64,000 nucleotides of DNA from Cypionkella sp049896245 (lineage in GTDB: Bacteria; Pseudomonadota; Alphaproteobacteria; Rhodobacterales; Rhodobacteraceae). The notes below the pieces were generated by a model. That model was not told where the DNA came from. It saw only the letters and a program-made list of their open reading frames with translations, and did no database searches. Numbering within the stretch: the stretch's first letter is position 1; every line of letters begins with the position of its first letter. A program made the translations under genes and the position numbers. The stretch spans positions 1 to 64,000 of the forward strand of contig NZ_JAFCTX010000018.1 in assembly GCF_049896245.1 (NCBI RefSeq), in the 5' to 3' direction. Shown here piece by piece: positions 8,417 to 16,532 of this stretch.

Positions 8417-9775
8417 CTATAGCGCGTCCACCAGCCCCTGCACAGTCACACGCCATCCCGCGATGATCTGGTCGCGCTGGATGTGCCGCCCGCCGCGCAC
8501 CTGATGCCGCCCCGCCGACCACAGGTCAGTGATCACCGCATCCGAGGCTGCAAACGCCAGCCCATCCAGAATCTGATCATTCCGCAAAGCACACAGCGAC
8601 GGATGCGACAGATCAATCGCCACCACATCCGCCAGCATCCCCAGCGCAATCGCTCCAGACTTCCGCCCCAAAGCCTGCGCGCCACCCTTCGCCGCCCCCA
8701 GATAAATCGCCTGCCCAACCGAGCCTTCGCCCACAACCATCACATTGCGCGCAATATCCCGCAGCCGCTGGCTGTATTCCAACGTTCGCAATTCCTCGGT
8801 CAACGAAATCCGCACATTGCTGTCCGACCCAATCCCAAAAGCCCCACCCGCCGCCAACCACCCCGGCCCATTGAACGGCCCATCGCCCAGATTGGCTTCG
8901 GTGATCGGGCACAACCCCGCGACTGCGCCCGATTGCGCCAGCCGCACAGTCTCATCCTCCGTCATATGCGTCGCATGAATGGCGCACCAATCCGCCCCAA
9001 TCGGCGTATTCGCCAGCAACCACTCCACCGGACGCGCCCCCAGCCAAGCCGAAATATCCGCGACCTCTTTCGGCTGCTCCGCCACATGAATATGCACCGG
9101 ATTCCCCGCCGCAATCGGCAAAGCCCGCAGCAAATCCCCCGGATTGGTCGCCCGCAACGAATGTGGCGCAATCCCCACCCGCGTATCACTCGGCAAAGCC
9201 CGCGCCAAAGCCCGCGCCGCTTCAACCAGCCGCGCAAACCGATCCACATCATTGCCAAACCGCAACTGCCCTGCTGCCAACGGCTGCTCTCCCGCCCCGC
9301 CATAGGAATACAAAACTGGCAAATGCGTCAGCCCAATCCCGGTCAGATCAGCCGCCGCAAAAATCCGCCCCGACAACTCGGCAATATCCGCATAGACAGC
9401 CCCCCCCGGCTGATGATGCACATAATGGAACTCGCCGACCGAGGCATACCCGGCCTCCTGCATCTCCATAAACACCAGCGCCGCAATCGCCTGCATCTGT
9501 TCAGGTGTCAGACGATCCAGAAACCGATACATCAGATCACGCCACGTCCAGAAACTGTCCCGCCCGGCGATGCGGTGCTCGGTCATCCCCGCCATCGCGC
9601 GCTGAAACGCATGGCTGTGCAGGTTCGCCAGCGCAGGCAGCAAAGCCGACACCAGCACATCGCCCGCCTGCGCCTTGGCCCCAACGGATATGGCACTGAT
9701 ATGGCCATCCGCCACAGTGATCCTGACATTCTCGGCCCAACCTTGGGGCAGCAAAGCACGTTGAGCAAAAATCAC
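8417..9775 (-). CDS. hutF: Formimidoylglutamate deiminase HutF
   Basis: An amidohydrolase of 452 aa. The metal-binding LANLHSHAFQRAMAG motif near residue 50, later histidines (HIHVAEQ, HATHM) and a GSDSNV aspartate motif fit HutF. It converts N-formimidoyl-L-glutamate to N-formyl-L-glutamate and ammonia, the fourth step of the five-step histidine pathway. The start is GTG at 9775, with AAGGAG 8 bases upstream (9784-9789). It is divergent from hutI across 81 bases and followed by hutC. The next enzyme, HutG deformylase, is not seen in this window. Confidence 0.93.
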   Translation of the reverse strand: MIFAQRALLPQGWAENVRITVADGHISAISVGAKAQAGDVLVSALLPALANLHSHAFQRAMAGMTEHRIAGRDSFWTWRDLMYRFLDRLTPEQMQAIAALVFMEMQEAGYASVGEFHYVHHQPGGAVYADIAELSGRIFAAADLTGIGLTHLPVLYSYGGAGEQPLAAGQLRFGNDVDRFARLVEAARALARALPSDTRVGIAPHSLRATNPGDLLRALPIAAGNPVHIHVAEQPKEVADISAWLGARPVEWLLANTPIGADWCAIHATHMTEDETVRLAQSGAVAGLCPITEANLGDGPFNGPGWLAAGGAFGIGSDSNVRISLTEELRTLEYSQRLRDIARNVMVVGEGSVGQAIYLGAAKGGAQALGRKSGAIALGMLADVVAIDLSHPSLCALRNDQILDGLAFAASDAVITDLWSAGRHQVRGGRHIQRDQIIAGWRVTVQGLVDAL

Positions 9776-9787
9776 AATGGCGACTCC

Positions 9788-9803
9788 TTATGTGTAGACA
9801 TAA
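9788..9803. promoter_or_regulatory. Candidate HutC operator
   Basis: TTATGTGTAGACATAA has perfect 6-bp arms (TTATGT/ACATAA) around GTAG, within the 81-bp hutF/hutI divergent promoter. The TGT-TA-ACA core resembles operators of HutC-subfamily GntR regulators. It overlaps the hutF ribosome site, so repression of both transcripts from one site is plausible. Confidence 0.55.
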
Positions 9804-9856
9804 TAAACATACTCGCATAAACAGCATTCAGGCAATAGCTTTTGACGAGGCATCCC

Positions 9857-11080
9857 ATGCATCCTTCCCCGATCACCCTGATTGGCCTGCAAGCCGCCAC
9901 GATGTTGGCATCTGGGCAGGGAAAATCAGACCCCTACGGCCTGATCCAAGATGCGGCCTTGGTGCTGGCCGAGGGCCGAATCGCTTGGATCGGCCCCCGC
10001 ACCGACCTTCCCGCCGAGCATGCCCGCCTGCCGCAGAAAGACATGGGCGGTCGCCTGATCACCCCCGCCCTGATCGACTGCCACACCCACGTCGTCCACG
10101 GCGGCAACCGCGCCACAGAATTTGAAATGCGTCTGCAAGGGACCAGCTACGAAGAAGTCGCCCGCGCCGGCGGTGGCATCATCTCCACCGTCAAAGCCAC
10201 CCGCACCGCCAGCCAAGCCGATCTGGTCGCGGCAGCACTCCCCTTCGTCGATGCGATGATTGCCGAGGGCGTCGCCGTTATCGAGATCAAATCCGGCTAC
10301 GGCCTGAACCAAGACACCGAACTGCGCATGCTGCGCGCCGCCCGCGCCATCGCCACCTTGCGCCCGATCACCGTCAAAACCAGCTACCTTGCCGCCCACG
10401 CCATCCCACCCGAATACAAAGACCGCGCCGACGCCTATATCGCCGAGGTCGCCATCCCCGCCCTGCACGCCGCCCATACCGAGGGCCTCGTTGATGCCGT
10501 GGACGGTTTCTGCGAAGGCATCGCCTTCTCGCCGACCCAAATCGAGCGCCTGTTCACCGTGGCCGCCCAACTAAACATCCCGGTAAAACTCCACGCCGAG
10601 CAACTCTCCAACCTCGGTGGCGCAGCCCTCGCCGCCCGCTTCAACGCCATCTCCGCCGACCACCTCGAATACCTCGACGAAGCCGGAGTCATCGCCATGG
10701 CCCAATCCGGCACCGTCGCCGTCATCCTGCCCGGCGCGTTCTACACCCTGCGCGAAACCCAAATGCCGCCCATCGCCCTGTTGCGCAAACACAACGTCCC
10801 GATGGCCGTCGCCACCGACATGAACCCCGGCTCCTCCCCCATGTCGTCCCTCCTATTAGCGATGAACATGGCCTGCACCCTGTTCCGCATGACCCCCGCC
10901 GAGGCCCTCGCCGGGGCCACCCTAAATGCCGCCCGCGCGCTAAACCTGCCCACTCACGGCACCTTAGCCGCAGGTCAGGTCGCCGACCTCGCCATCTGGA
11001 ACGCCAGCCACCCCGCCGAACTCGCCTATCGCATCGGCTTCAACCCCCTTCATCAACGCATCATCGGAGGCGCGCTTTGA
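9857..11080 (+). CDS. hutI: Imidazolonepropionase HutI
   Basis: An amidohydrolase of 407 aa that opens imidazolone-5-propionate to N-formimidoyl-glutamate. It shows the metal site DCHTHVVHGGNRATEFEMR near 75-95, the EIKSGYGL segment, a KLHAEQ histidine and a late ATDMNPGSSP aspartate. I choose ATG 9857, with GACGAGG five bases upstream, over an in-frame TTG at 9842. Its stop codon overlaps the hutH TTG start (TTGA), so the two are translationally coupled. Confidence 0.95.
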   Translation: MHPSPITLIGLQAATMLASGQGKSDPYGLIQDAALVLAEGRIAWIGPRTDLPAEHARLPQKDMGGRLITPALIDCHTHVVHGGNRATEFEMRLQGTSYEEVARAGGGIISTVKATRTASQADLVAAALPFVDAMIAEGVAVIEIKSGYGLNQDTELRMLRAARAIATLRPITVKTSYLAAHAIPPEYKDRADAYIAEVAIPALHAAHTEGLVDAVDGFCEGIAFSPTQIERLFTVAAQLNIPVKLHAEQLSNLGGAALAARFNAISADHLEYLDEAGVIAMAQSGTVAVILPGAFYTLRETQMPPIALLRKHNVPMAVATDMNPGSSPMSSLLLAMNMACTLFRMTPAEALAGATLNAARALNLPTHGTLAAGQVADLAIWNASHPAELAYRIGFNPLHQRIIGGAL

Positions 11081-12609
11081 CCGCACTCATCTTAACTCCC
11101 GGCCAAACCACCCTCGCACAACTGGTCCGCATCTACCGCGAGGAATTGCCCGTCAGCCTCGACCGCACGGCAAAACCCGGCATCATCCGCGCCGCCGCCG
11201 CGATCAAAACCGCCGCCGCAGGCGATGCCCCGGTCTACGGCGTCAACACTGGCTTCGGCAAACTCGCCAGCATGCGCATCGCCCCCGCCGACACCGCCAC
11301 CCTGCAACGCAACCTGATCCTGTCGCATTGCTGCGGCGTCGGCGAAGCCATCCCCCGCCGCCACGCCCGCCTGCTGATGGTCCTCAAACTGCTGTCCTTC
11401 GGGCGGGGCGCATCCGGCATCCGTTGGGAATTCATCGAACTTCTCGAATCCATGCTGGCCACAGGCGTTACCCCGCAAATCCCCGCCCAAGGCTCTGTCG
11501 GTGCCTCCGGCGATCTCGCCCCCTTGGCCCATATGACCGCCGTGATCATCGGCGAAGGCGAGGCCGAATACCAAGGCCAGATCCTGCCCGGAGCCAAAGC
11601 CCTCGCCGCCGCTGGCCTCAACCCCCTGCAACTCGGCCCAAAAGAAGGCCTCGCCTTCATCAACGGCACGCAATTCTCCACCGCTTTTGCGCTGGCTGGC
11701 CTGTTCGACGGCTGGAACGCCGCCCAATCCGCACTGGTGACTTCGGCCCTCTCCACCGACGCCATCATGGGTTCCACCGCTCCCTTGCAACCCGAAATCC
11801 ACTCCCTGCGCGGCCACGCGGGCCAGATCGAAGCCGCCGCCTTCATGCGCGCGCTGCTCGCAGGTTCGGAAATCCGCGAAAGCCACATGACCGGCGACGC
11901 CCGCGTGCAAGACCCCTATTGTATCCGCTGCCAGCCCCAAGTCACCGGGGCCGCAATGGACGTGCTGCGCCAAGCTGCCACCACGCTGGAAATCGAAGCC
12001 AACGCCGCCACCGACAACCCCCTTGTCTTGACCGAAGCGGGCCTGATCGTCTCGGGCGGCAACTTCCACGCCGAACCCGTGGGCTTCGCCGCCGACATGA
12101 TCGCCCTAGCCCTCGCAGAAATCGGAGCCATCGCGCAACGCCGAGTCGCCCTGATGGTCGATCCAGTCTTGTCCTTCAACCTCCCCCCCTTCCTGACCCC
12201 GCGCCCCGGCCTGAACTCCGGCCTGATGATCGCCGAAGTCACCACCGCAGCGCTGATGTCCGAAAACAAACACATCGCCATGCCCTGTGTGACCGACTCC
12301 ACCCCCACCTCGGCCAACCAGGAAGACCACGTCAGCATGGCCGCCCACGGAGCCGTCCGCCTCGGCAAGATGGTGCAAAACCTCAACGTCATCCTCGGCG
12401 TAGAGGCGATCTGCGCCGCCCAAGGCGTCGATTTCCGCGCGCCACTGCAAACCTCCACGCCCTTGCAAGCCGTCGTCGCCCGCCTGCGCCAAGACGTGGC
12501 GACCATGGGCGATGATCGGTACATGGCCCCCGACCTTGCCGCCGCCGCCCACCTGATCGCCACCGGAGCCTTGGCCCAAGCCTCCGCCCTCACCCTTCCC
12601 ACCTTGTAA
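11077..12609 (+). CDS. hutH: Histidine ammonia-lyase HutH
   Basis: Full-length HutH of 510 aa. The Ala143-Ser144-Gly145 triad (GSVGASGDLAPLAHM) forms the self-made MIO electrophile that removes ammonia from histidine to give urocanate. The active-site loop VYGVNTGFGKLA lies near 53-64, and the conserved QEDHVSM near the C-terminus is intact. Translation starts at TTG 11077, unusual but supported by GGAGG at 11066-11070 and by the 4-base overlap with hutI. It is the middle gene of hutI-hutH-hutU. Confidence 0.95.
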   Translation: MTALILTPGQTTLAQLVRIYREELPVSLDRTAKPGIIRAAAAIKTAAAGDAPVYGVNTGFGKLASMRIAPADTATLQRNLILSHCCGVGEAIPRRHARLLMVLKLLSFGRGASGIRWEFIELLESMLATGVTPQIPAQGSVGASGDLAPLAHMTAVIIGEGEAEYQGQILPGAKALAAAGLNPLQLGPKEGLAFINGTQFSTAFALAGLFDGWNAAQSALVTSALSTDAIMGSTAPLQPEIHSLRGHAGQIEAAAFMRALLAGSEIRESHMTGDARVQDPYCIRCQPQVTGAAMDVLRQAATTLEIEANAATDNPLVLTEAGLIVSGGNFHAEPVGFAADMIALALAEIGAIAQRRVALMVDPVLSFNLPPFLTPRPGLNSGLMIAEVTTAALMSENKHIAMPCVTDSTPTSANQEDHVSMAAHGAVRLGKMVQNLNVILGVEAICAAQGVDFRAPLQTSTPLQAVVARLRQDVATMGDDRYMAPDLAAAAHLIATGALAQASALTLPTL

Positions 12610-12621
12610 CCCGAGGCTGAT

Positions 12622-14319
12622 ATGACCAAACCGCTCGACAACTCCCGCCACAATATGCGCGACATTTACCCCGCCACCGGCACCGAGATCACCGCGAAAA
12701 GCTGGCAGACCGAAGCCGCGATGCGGATGCTGATGAACAACCTGCACCCCGATGTGGCTGAGAACCCGCATGAGCTGGTGGTCTACGGCGGGATCGGCCG
12801 CGCCACCCGCACTTGGGGCGATTTCGACCGCATCGTCGCCACGCTGAAAACGCTGGAAGATGATGAGACGCTGGTGGTGCAATCCGGCCGCCCCGTCGCC
12901 GTCGTCCGCACCCACAAAGACGCCCCCCGCGTGCTGATCGCCAACTCGAATCTGGTGCCGCATTGGGCGACATGGGACCATTTCAACGCGCTCGATAAAA
13001 AGGGCCTGATGATGTACGGCCAGATGACCGCTGGCTCGTGGATCTACATCGGCACCCAAGGCATCGTGCAAGGCACCTATGAGACCTTCGCCGAAGCTGG
13101 CCGTCAGCATTTCGGCGGCTCGCTCAAGGGCAAATGGATTCTGACCGGCGGCCTTGGCGGTATGGGCGGCGCACAACCCCTCGCCGCCGTGATGGCAGGC
13201 GCCTGCTGTCTGGCGGTGGAGTGTGACGAAACCCGCATCGACTTCCGCCTGCGCACCCGCTACGTCGACGCCAAAGCGCATACGCTCGACGAAGCCCTCG
13301 CGATGATCGCCGAATGGACGGCCAAGGGCGAAGCCAAATCGGTCGGTCTTCTGGGCAACGCTGCCGATATCTTCCCCGAACTCGTCCGCCGCATGAAGGC
13401 AGGCACCGCGCGCCCCGATATCGTCACCGACCAAACCTCGGCCCACGACCCGTTGCACGGCTATCTGCCGCAGGGATGGGGCGTCGCCGAATGGCGCGCG
13501 AAACAGGAATCCGACCCGGCAGCGGTGCAAACAGCCGCCCGCGCCTCGATGCGCACCCATGTCGCGGCGATGGTCGATTTCTGGAACGCAGGTGTTCCGA
13601 CCTTGGATTACGGCAACAACATCCGCCAAGTCGCCCTTGAAGAAGGCTTGGAAAACGCCTTCGCCTTCCCCGGTTTTGTGCCCGCCTATATCCGCCCACT
13701 GTTCTGCAAAGGCATCGGCCCGTTCCGCTGGGTGGCCCTCAGCGGTGACCCGGAAGATATCTACAAAACCGACGCCGCGATGAAGAAACTGTTCCCGGAA
13801 AACGTCCACCTGCACCGCTGGCTGGACATGGCCGCCGACCGCATCGCCTTCCAGGGCCTGCCCGCCCGCATCTGCTGGATCGGCCTTGGCGACCGCCACC
13901 GTGCAGGCCTGATGTTCAACGAGATGGTCAAATCGGGCGAGCTGAAAGCCCCCATCGTCATCGGCCGCGATCACCTCGATGCGGGCTCCGTCGCCTCGCC
14001 CAATCGGGAAACCGAAAGCATGATGGACGGCTCCGATGCCGTCTCCGACTGGCCGCTGCTGAACGCGCTTGTTAACACCGCTTCCGGCGCAACATGGGTC
14101 TCCCTGCATCACGGCGGCGGTGTCGGCATGGGCTTTTCGCAACATTCCGGCGTGGTCATCGTCGCCGATGGCACCGATGATGCCGCCAAACGCCTCGAAC
14201 GCGTCCTCTGGAACGACCCGGCTTCCGGTGTCTGGCGTCACGCTGACGCGGGCTACGAGTCCGCCATCGAGCATGCCAAAGCCCAAGGCCTGCGCCTGCC
14301 AACGATCTTGGGCAACTAA
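12622..14319 (+). CDS. hutU: Urocanate hydratase HutU
   Basis: Urocanase of 565 aa, the normal length. NAD+ acts as electrophile; the nucleotide loop GGLGGMGGAQP (about residues 173-183) and the C-terminal SLHHGGGVGMGFSQHSG are the family hallmarks. It hydrates urocanate to imidazolone-5-propionate. It starts 12 bases after hutH with a CCGAGG site. A strong 10-bp hairpin follows the stop codon. A 753-aa antisense frame across it is a shadow of high GC codon use. Confidence 0.96.
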   Translation: MTKPLDNSRHNMRDIYPATGTEITAKSWQTEAAMRMLMNNLHPDVAENPHELVVYGGIGRATRTWGDFDRIVATLKTLEDDETLVVQSGRPVAVVRTHKDAPRVLIANSNLVPHWATWDHFNALDKKGLMMYGQMTAGSWIYIGTQGIVQGTYETFAEAGRQHFGGSLKGKWILTGGLGGMGGAQPLAAVMAGACCLAVECDETRIDFRLRTRYVDAKAHTLDEALAMIAEWTAKGEAKSVGLLGNAADIFPELVRRMKAGTARPDIVTDQTSAHDPLHGYLPQGWGVAEWRAKQESDPAAVQTAARASMRTHVAAMVDFWNAGVPTLDYGNNIRQVALEEGLENAFAFPGFVPAYIRPLFCKGIGPFRWVALSGDPEDIYKTDAAMKKLFPENVHLHRWLDMAADRIAFQGLPARICWIGLGDRHRAGLMFNEMVKSGELKAPIVIGRDHLDAGSVASPNRETESMMDGSDAVSDWPLLNALVNTASGATWVSLHHGGGVGMGFSQHSGVVIVADGTDDAAKRLERVLWNDPASGVWRHADAGYESAIEHAKAQGLRLPTILGN

Positions 14320-14337
14320 GCGCAAACACGCATCAAA

Positions 14338-14363
14338 GGATCGGAGGCGCAATCCTCCGATCC
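14338..14363 (+). terminator. Stem-loop after hutU
   Basis: GGATCGGAGG and CCTCCGATCC form a perfect 10-bp stem around a 6-base loop, 18 bases after hutU. No U-tract follows directly, so it may be a stability or Rho-assisted structure rather than a strict intrinsic terminator. Confidence 0.6.
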
Positions 14364-14383
14364 ACACAATTTGACTAAAATTG

Positions 14384-14435
14384 TTTCATCTGTTCCTAAA
14401 TATCCCACCGGGGTCCGGGGGTGTGAAACCCCCGG
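14384..14435. repeat. Rhodobacterales-type intergenic element with GC hairpin
   Basis: TTTCATCT, 7 bases, then AATATCCC runs into a hairpin CCGGGGGT/ACCCCCGG (14415-14435, 5-base loop). The same TTTCATCT-N7-AATATCCC pattern recurs at 18570-18601. It lies between the convergent hutU and ohrR genes and may act as a bidirectional terminator. Confidence 0.5.
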
Positions 14436-14459
14436 CGCTTGCCCCGCAAACCCAACCCC

Positions 14460-14897
14460 TCACGCCCCGCGCAACTGATCCCGCAGCATATTTACCTGAT
14501 CGCGCAGCGCCGTCAGCGCCGCCAAGCTCATCCCGGATTTCTCCAGAATACAGCCCGGAATCGCAGTCGCCCTAATTTGCATATCGCGCCCGGCCTCGGT
14601 CAACGTCACCCGCACCTGCCGTTCATCCTTGGCATCGCGCGCCCGCGCCACCAACCCCTGCACCTCCAGCCGTTTCAACAGTGGCGTCAAAGTGTTGCTC
14701 TCCAACTGCAACGCTTGTCCCAACTGCCCAACGGTCTGCCCATCTGCGCCCCACAAAGCCACCAGTGCCAGATATTGCGGATAGGTCAGCCCCAAAGCCT
14801 CCAACAGCGGCTTATAGGCGTGCTGCATCGCATGCGTGGCCGAGTACAGCGAGAAGCAGATCATCTCAGCAATCGGCAGGGCGGTCTTGGCATCCAT
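14460..14897 (-). CDS. ohrR: Organic hydroperoxide sensor OhrR (MarR family)
   Basis: A MarR-family repressor of 145 aa. The reactive Cys14 (EMICFSLYSA) is at the position used by OhrR to sense lipid and organic hydroperoxides. A second Cys116 (IPGCILE) suggests the two-cysteine, disulfide-forming class. The winged helix covers about residues 45-105 (ESNTLTPLLKRLE, DERQVRVTLTEAG). AGGAG precedes ATG 14897. It is divergent from ohr, and matching palindromes stand before both genes, which indicates autoregulation as well as control of ohr. Confidence 0.93.
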   Translation of the reverse strand: MDAKTALPIAEMICFSLYSATHAMQHAYKPLLEALGLTYPQYLALVALWGADGQTVGQLGQALQLESNTLTPLLKRLEVQGLVARARDAKDERQVRVTLTEAGRDMQIRATAIPGCILEKSGMSLAALTALRDQVNMLRDQLRGA

Positions 14898-14931
14898 CAG
14901 GAAAACTCCTTTACCTCAAAGTATATCGCAC

Positions 14932-14944
14932 GCGATTAAATCGC
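14932..14944. promoter_or_regulatory. OhrR operator, ohrR side
   Basis: GCGATT-A-AATCGC is a perfect inverted repeat. It is preceded by TATCGCAC, exactly as in the copy before ohr (15043-15055), so both sites share TATCGCAC-R-CGATTWAATCGY. It lies 34 bases upstream of the ohrR start. Confidence 0.75.
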
Positions 14945-15005
14945 AAGCTGCATGCGAATCGGATCGACACAAAAGCATTATTGAAAAAAGGCAAGACTAA
15001 GGGGG

Positions 15006-15033
15006 TTGACGCAAACACCGACTCGCGTTAAAC
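15006..15033 (+). promoter_or_regulatory. Putative sigma-70 promoter of ohr
   Basis: TTGACG at 15006-15011 and TTAAAC at 15028-15033 are separated by 16 bases. The OhrR palindrome starts 9 bases further on, where repressor would cover the start point. Prediction from motif spacing only. Confidence 0.5.
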
Positions 15034-15042
15034 CTATCGCAC

Positions 15043-15055
15043 ACGATTTAATCGT
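15043..15055. promoter_or_regulatory. OhrR operator, ohr side
   Basis: ACGATT-T-AATCGT is a perfect inverted repeat preceded by TATCGCAC. It matches the site at 14932-14944 and sits just before the AAAGG ribosome site of ohr. Confidence 0.78.
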
Positions 15056-15067
15056 AAAGGATACATA

Positions 15068-15496
15068 ATGCCGACGAAAGTAGTCTACTCCACCGAAGCC
15101 ACCGCATCGGGTGGCGGCCGTGATGGCAAATCGGCCACCACAGACGGCGCACTCGCTGTCACCTTGGCGGTGCCGAAAGAAATGGGCGGCAATGGTGCGG
15201 GCAACAACCCCGAGCAGTTGTTCGCCGTCGGCTATGCCGCTTGCTACCTTGGTGCGATGCGCTTTGCCGCCAGCAGTGAGAAGCTGGGAACTGTCCCCGC
15301 TGACGCATCAGTTACGTCCACCGTCGGCATCGGCCCCCGCGCCGACGGCGGCTTCGGCCTGCAGGTCGAGCTGAAAGTGTTCATGCCGGGCGTAGAGCGC
15401 GCCGTCGCCGAGAAAATTGCCGAGCGTGGCCATTTCATCTGCCCCTATTCGAACGCCACCAAGGGCAATATCGAAGTCACCACCACCGTGGTCTGA
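15068..15496 (+). CDS. ohr: Organic hydroperoxide reductase Ohr
   Basis: Ohr/OsmC-fold peroxidase of 142 aa. The peroxidatic Cys59 (GYAACYLGAMRF) and resolving Cys125 (HFICPYSNAT) are at the expected distance. Ohr reduces organic and fatty-acid hydroperoxides using lipoylated proteins. AAAGG stands 7 bases before ATG 15068. It is controlled by the adjacent OhrR through the operator at 15043-15055. A 17-bp inverted repeat follows the gene. Confidence 0.96.
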   Translation: MPTKVVYSTEATASGGGRDGKSATTDGALAVTLAVPKEMGGNGAGNNPEQLFAVGYAACYLGAMRFAASSEKLGTVPADASVTSTVGIGPRADGGFGLQVELKVFMPGVERAVAEKIAERGHFICPYSNATKGNIEVTTTVV

Positions 15497-15517
15497 CACG
15501 CTGTTTTAGTGTGTGCC

Positions 15518-15568
15518 GCGCCGAATGTTGGCGCATATCGTTTTGTGTATCGCGCCAACATTCGGCGC
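15518..15568. repeat. Long perfect inverted repeat (17-bp arms)
   Basis: GCGCCGAATGTTGGCGC (15518-15534) and its exact complement (15552-15568) flank a 17-base loop, 22 bases after ohr. Each arm is itself bounded by GCGCC/GGCGC. There is no U-tract, so it could be a stem that ends ohr mRNA or a pair of opposed protein sites. Confidence 0.65.
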
Positions 15569-15747
15569 AATCTGTTGTGAAGAACTGCACTTTGCCGCAC
15601 CCAAGCAGTGAAGGTCAGCAAGTCGAGGGGAGGCGCTCTGGCAGGACGCTTCCCCTCGTATCTTGGCTAAATTTTCATAAGTCGGAAAAGCAGTTTCAAG
15701 CGTCAGTCGCGTGCAATAGTCTGCCTGCAACAGGGCAGGGGGCTTTC

Positions 15748-16512
15748 ATGGATCGGCTAAAAGGCAAAACCGCGATCATCTCGGGCGGGGCGACCGGAAT
15801 AGGCGCCGCCGCCGCCCGCCTGTTCGCCGCCGAAGGCGCTGCGGTAGGTATCATCGACCGCAACGTAGATGCAGGCCAAGCCCTCGCCTTTGATCTGGTG
15901 CAACAAGGCCACCGCGCCATGTTTGCAACCGCCGATGTCAGCCAAAAATCTCAAGTCGATGCCGCCGTCGCCTTGGTCAAGGCGCAACTTGGCCCGGTCA
16001 ACGTGCTGTTCAACCACGCCGGCACCATCGTCATCAAACCCTTCTTAGAGACCGAGGAGGCGGATTGGGACATGCTGTTCGATGTGAACGTCAAAAGCAT
16101 GTATCTGATGACCCGCGCCGTGCTTCCGATGATGCTCGCCCAAGGCAAAGGCTCCATCGTCTGCACCTCGTCCATCTCCGCCGTCTACGCCACCCCGATG
16201 GAAGTCCTTTACGACGCCACCAAGGGCGCGTGCCACATGTTCGCCCGCGCCATCGCGGTGGAATTCCGCGACAAAGGCATCCGCTGCAACGCCGTCTGCC
16301 CCGGCTTTATCGAAACCCCACACGGCCTGCGCGAAGTGCAAGAACTGAACGCGCTGGGTGTCGATGCCTCAGAATCCGCGATCAAAGCCGCGCAAGGCCG
16401 CTTCGGCCAACCCGAAGACATCGCCCGCGCCGCCCTCTATCTCGCCTCCGACGACGCCGAATTCGTCACCGGCACGCAACTGTTCGTCGATGGCGGCTTT
16501 TCCGCCGTCTGA
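15748..16512 (+). CDS. Short-chain dehydrogenase/reductase (SDR)
   Basis: Classical SDR of 254 aa from ATG 15748 (GGGCAGGGGG upstream); the frame runs on to 15511 but through the inverted repeat. TGIG cofactor loop at 16-19 (GGATGIGAA), NHAG at 89-92 in place of the usual NNAG, and Ser142, Tyr155, Lys159 as catalytic residues. The C-terminal VTGTQLFVDGGFSAV is typical of FabG-like enzymes. It lies 20 bases before the DDAH-like gene on the same strand, so they are probably co-transcribed. Substrate unknown. Confidence 0.88.
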   Translation: MDRLKGKTAIISGGATGIGAAAARLFAAEGAAVGIIDRNVDAGQALAFDLVQQGHRAMFATADVSQKSQVDAAVALVKAQLGPVNVLFNHAGTIVIKPFLETEEADWDMLFDVNVKSMYLMTRAVLPMMLAQGKGSIVCTSSISAVYATPMEVLYDATKGACHMFARAIAVEFRDKGIRCNAVCPGFIETPHGLREVQELNALGVDASESAIKAAQGRFGQPEDIARAALYLASDDAEFVTGTQLFVDGGFSAV

Positions 16513-16532
16513 CCCTCGCAAAGGCCCCCTGC

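Noticed and set aside
12106..14367. 753-codon open frame antisense to hutU and the 3' part of hutH
   Set aside because: hutU and hutH are certain on the plus strand; high third-position GC produces long antisense frames, and the product is low-complexity Gly/His/Asp-rich.
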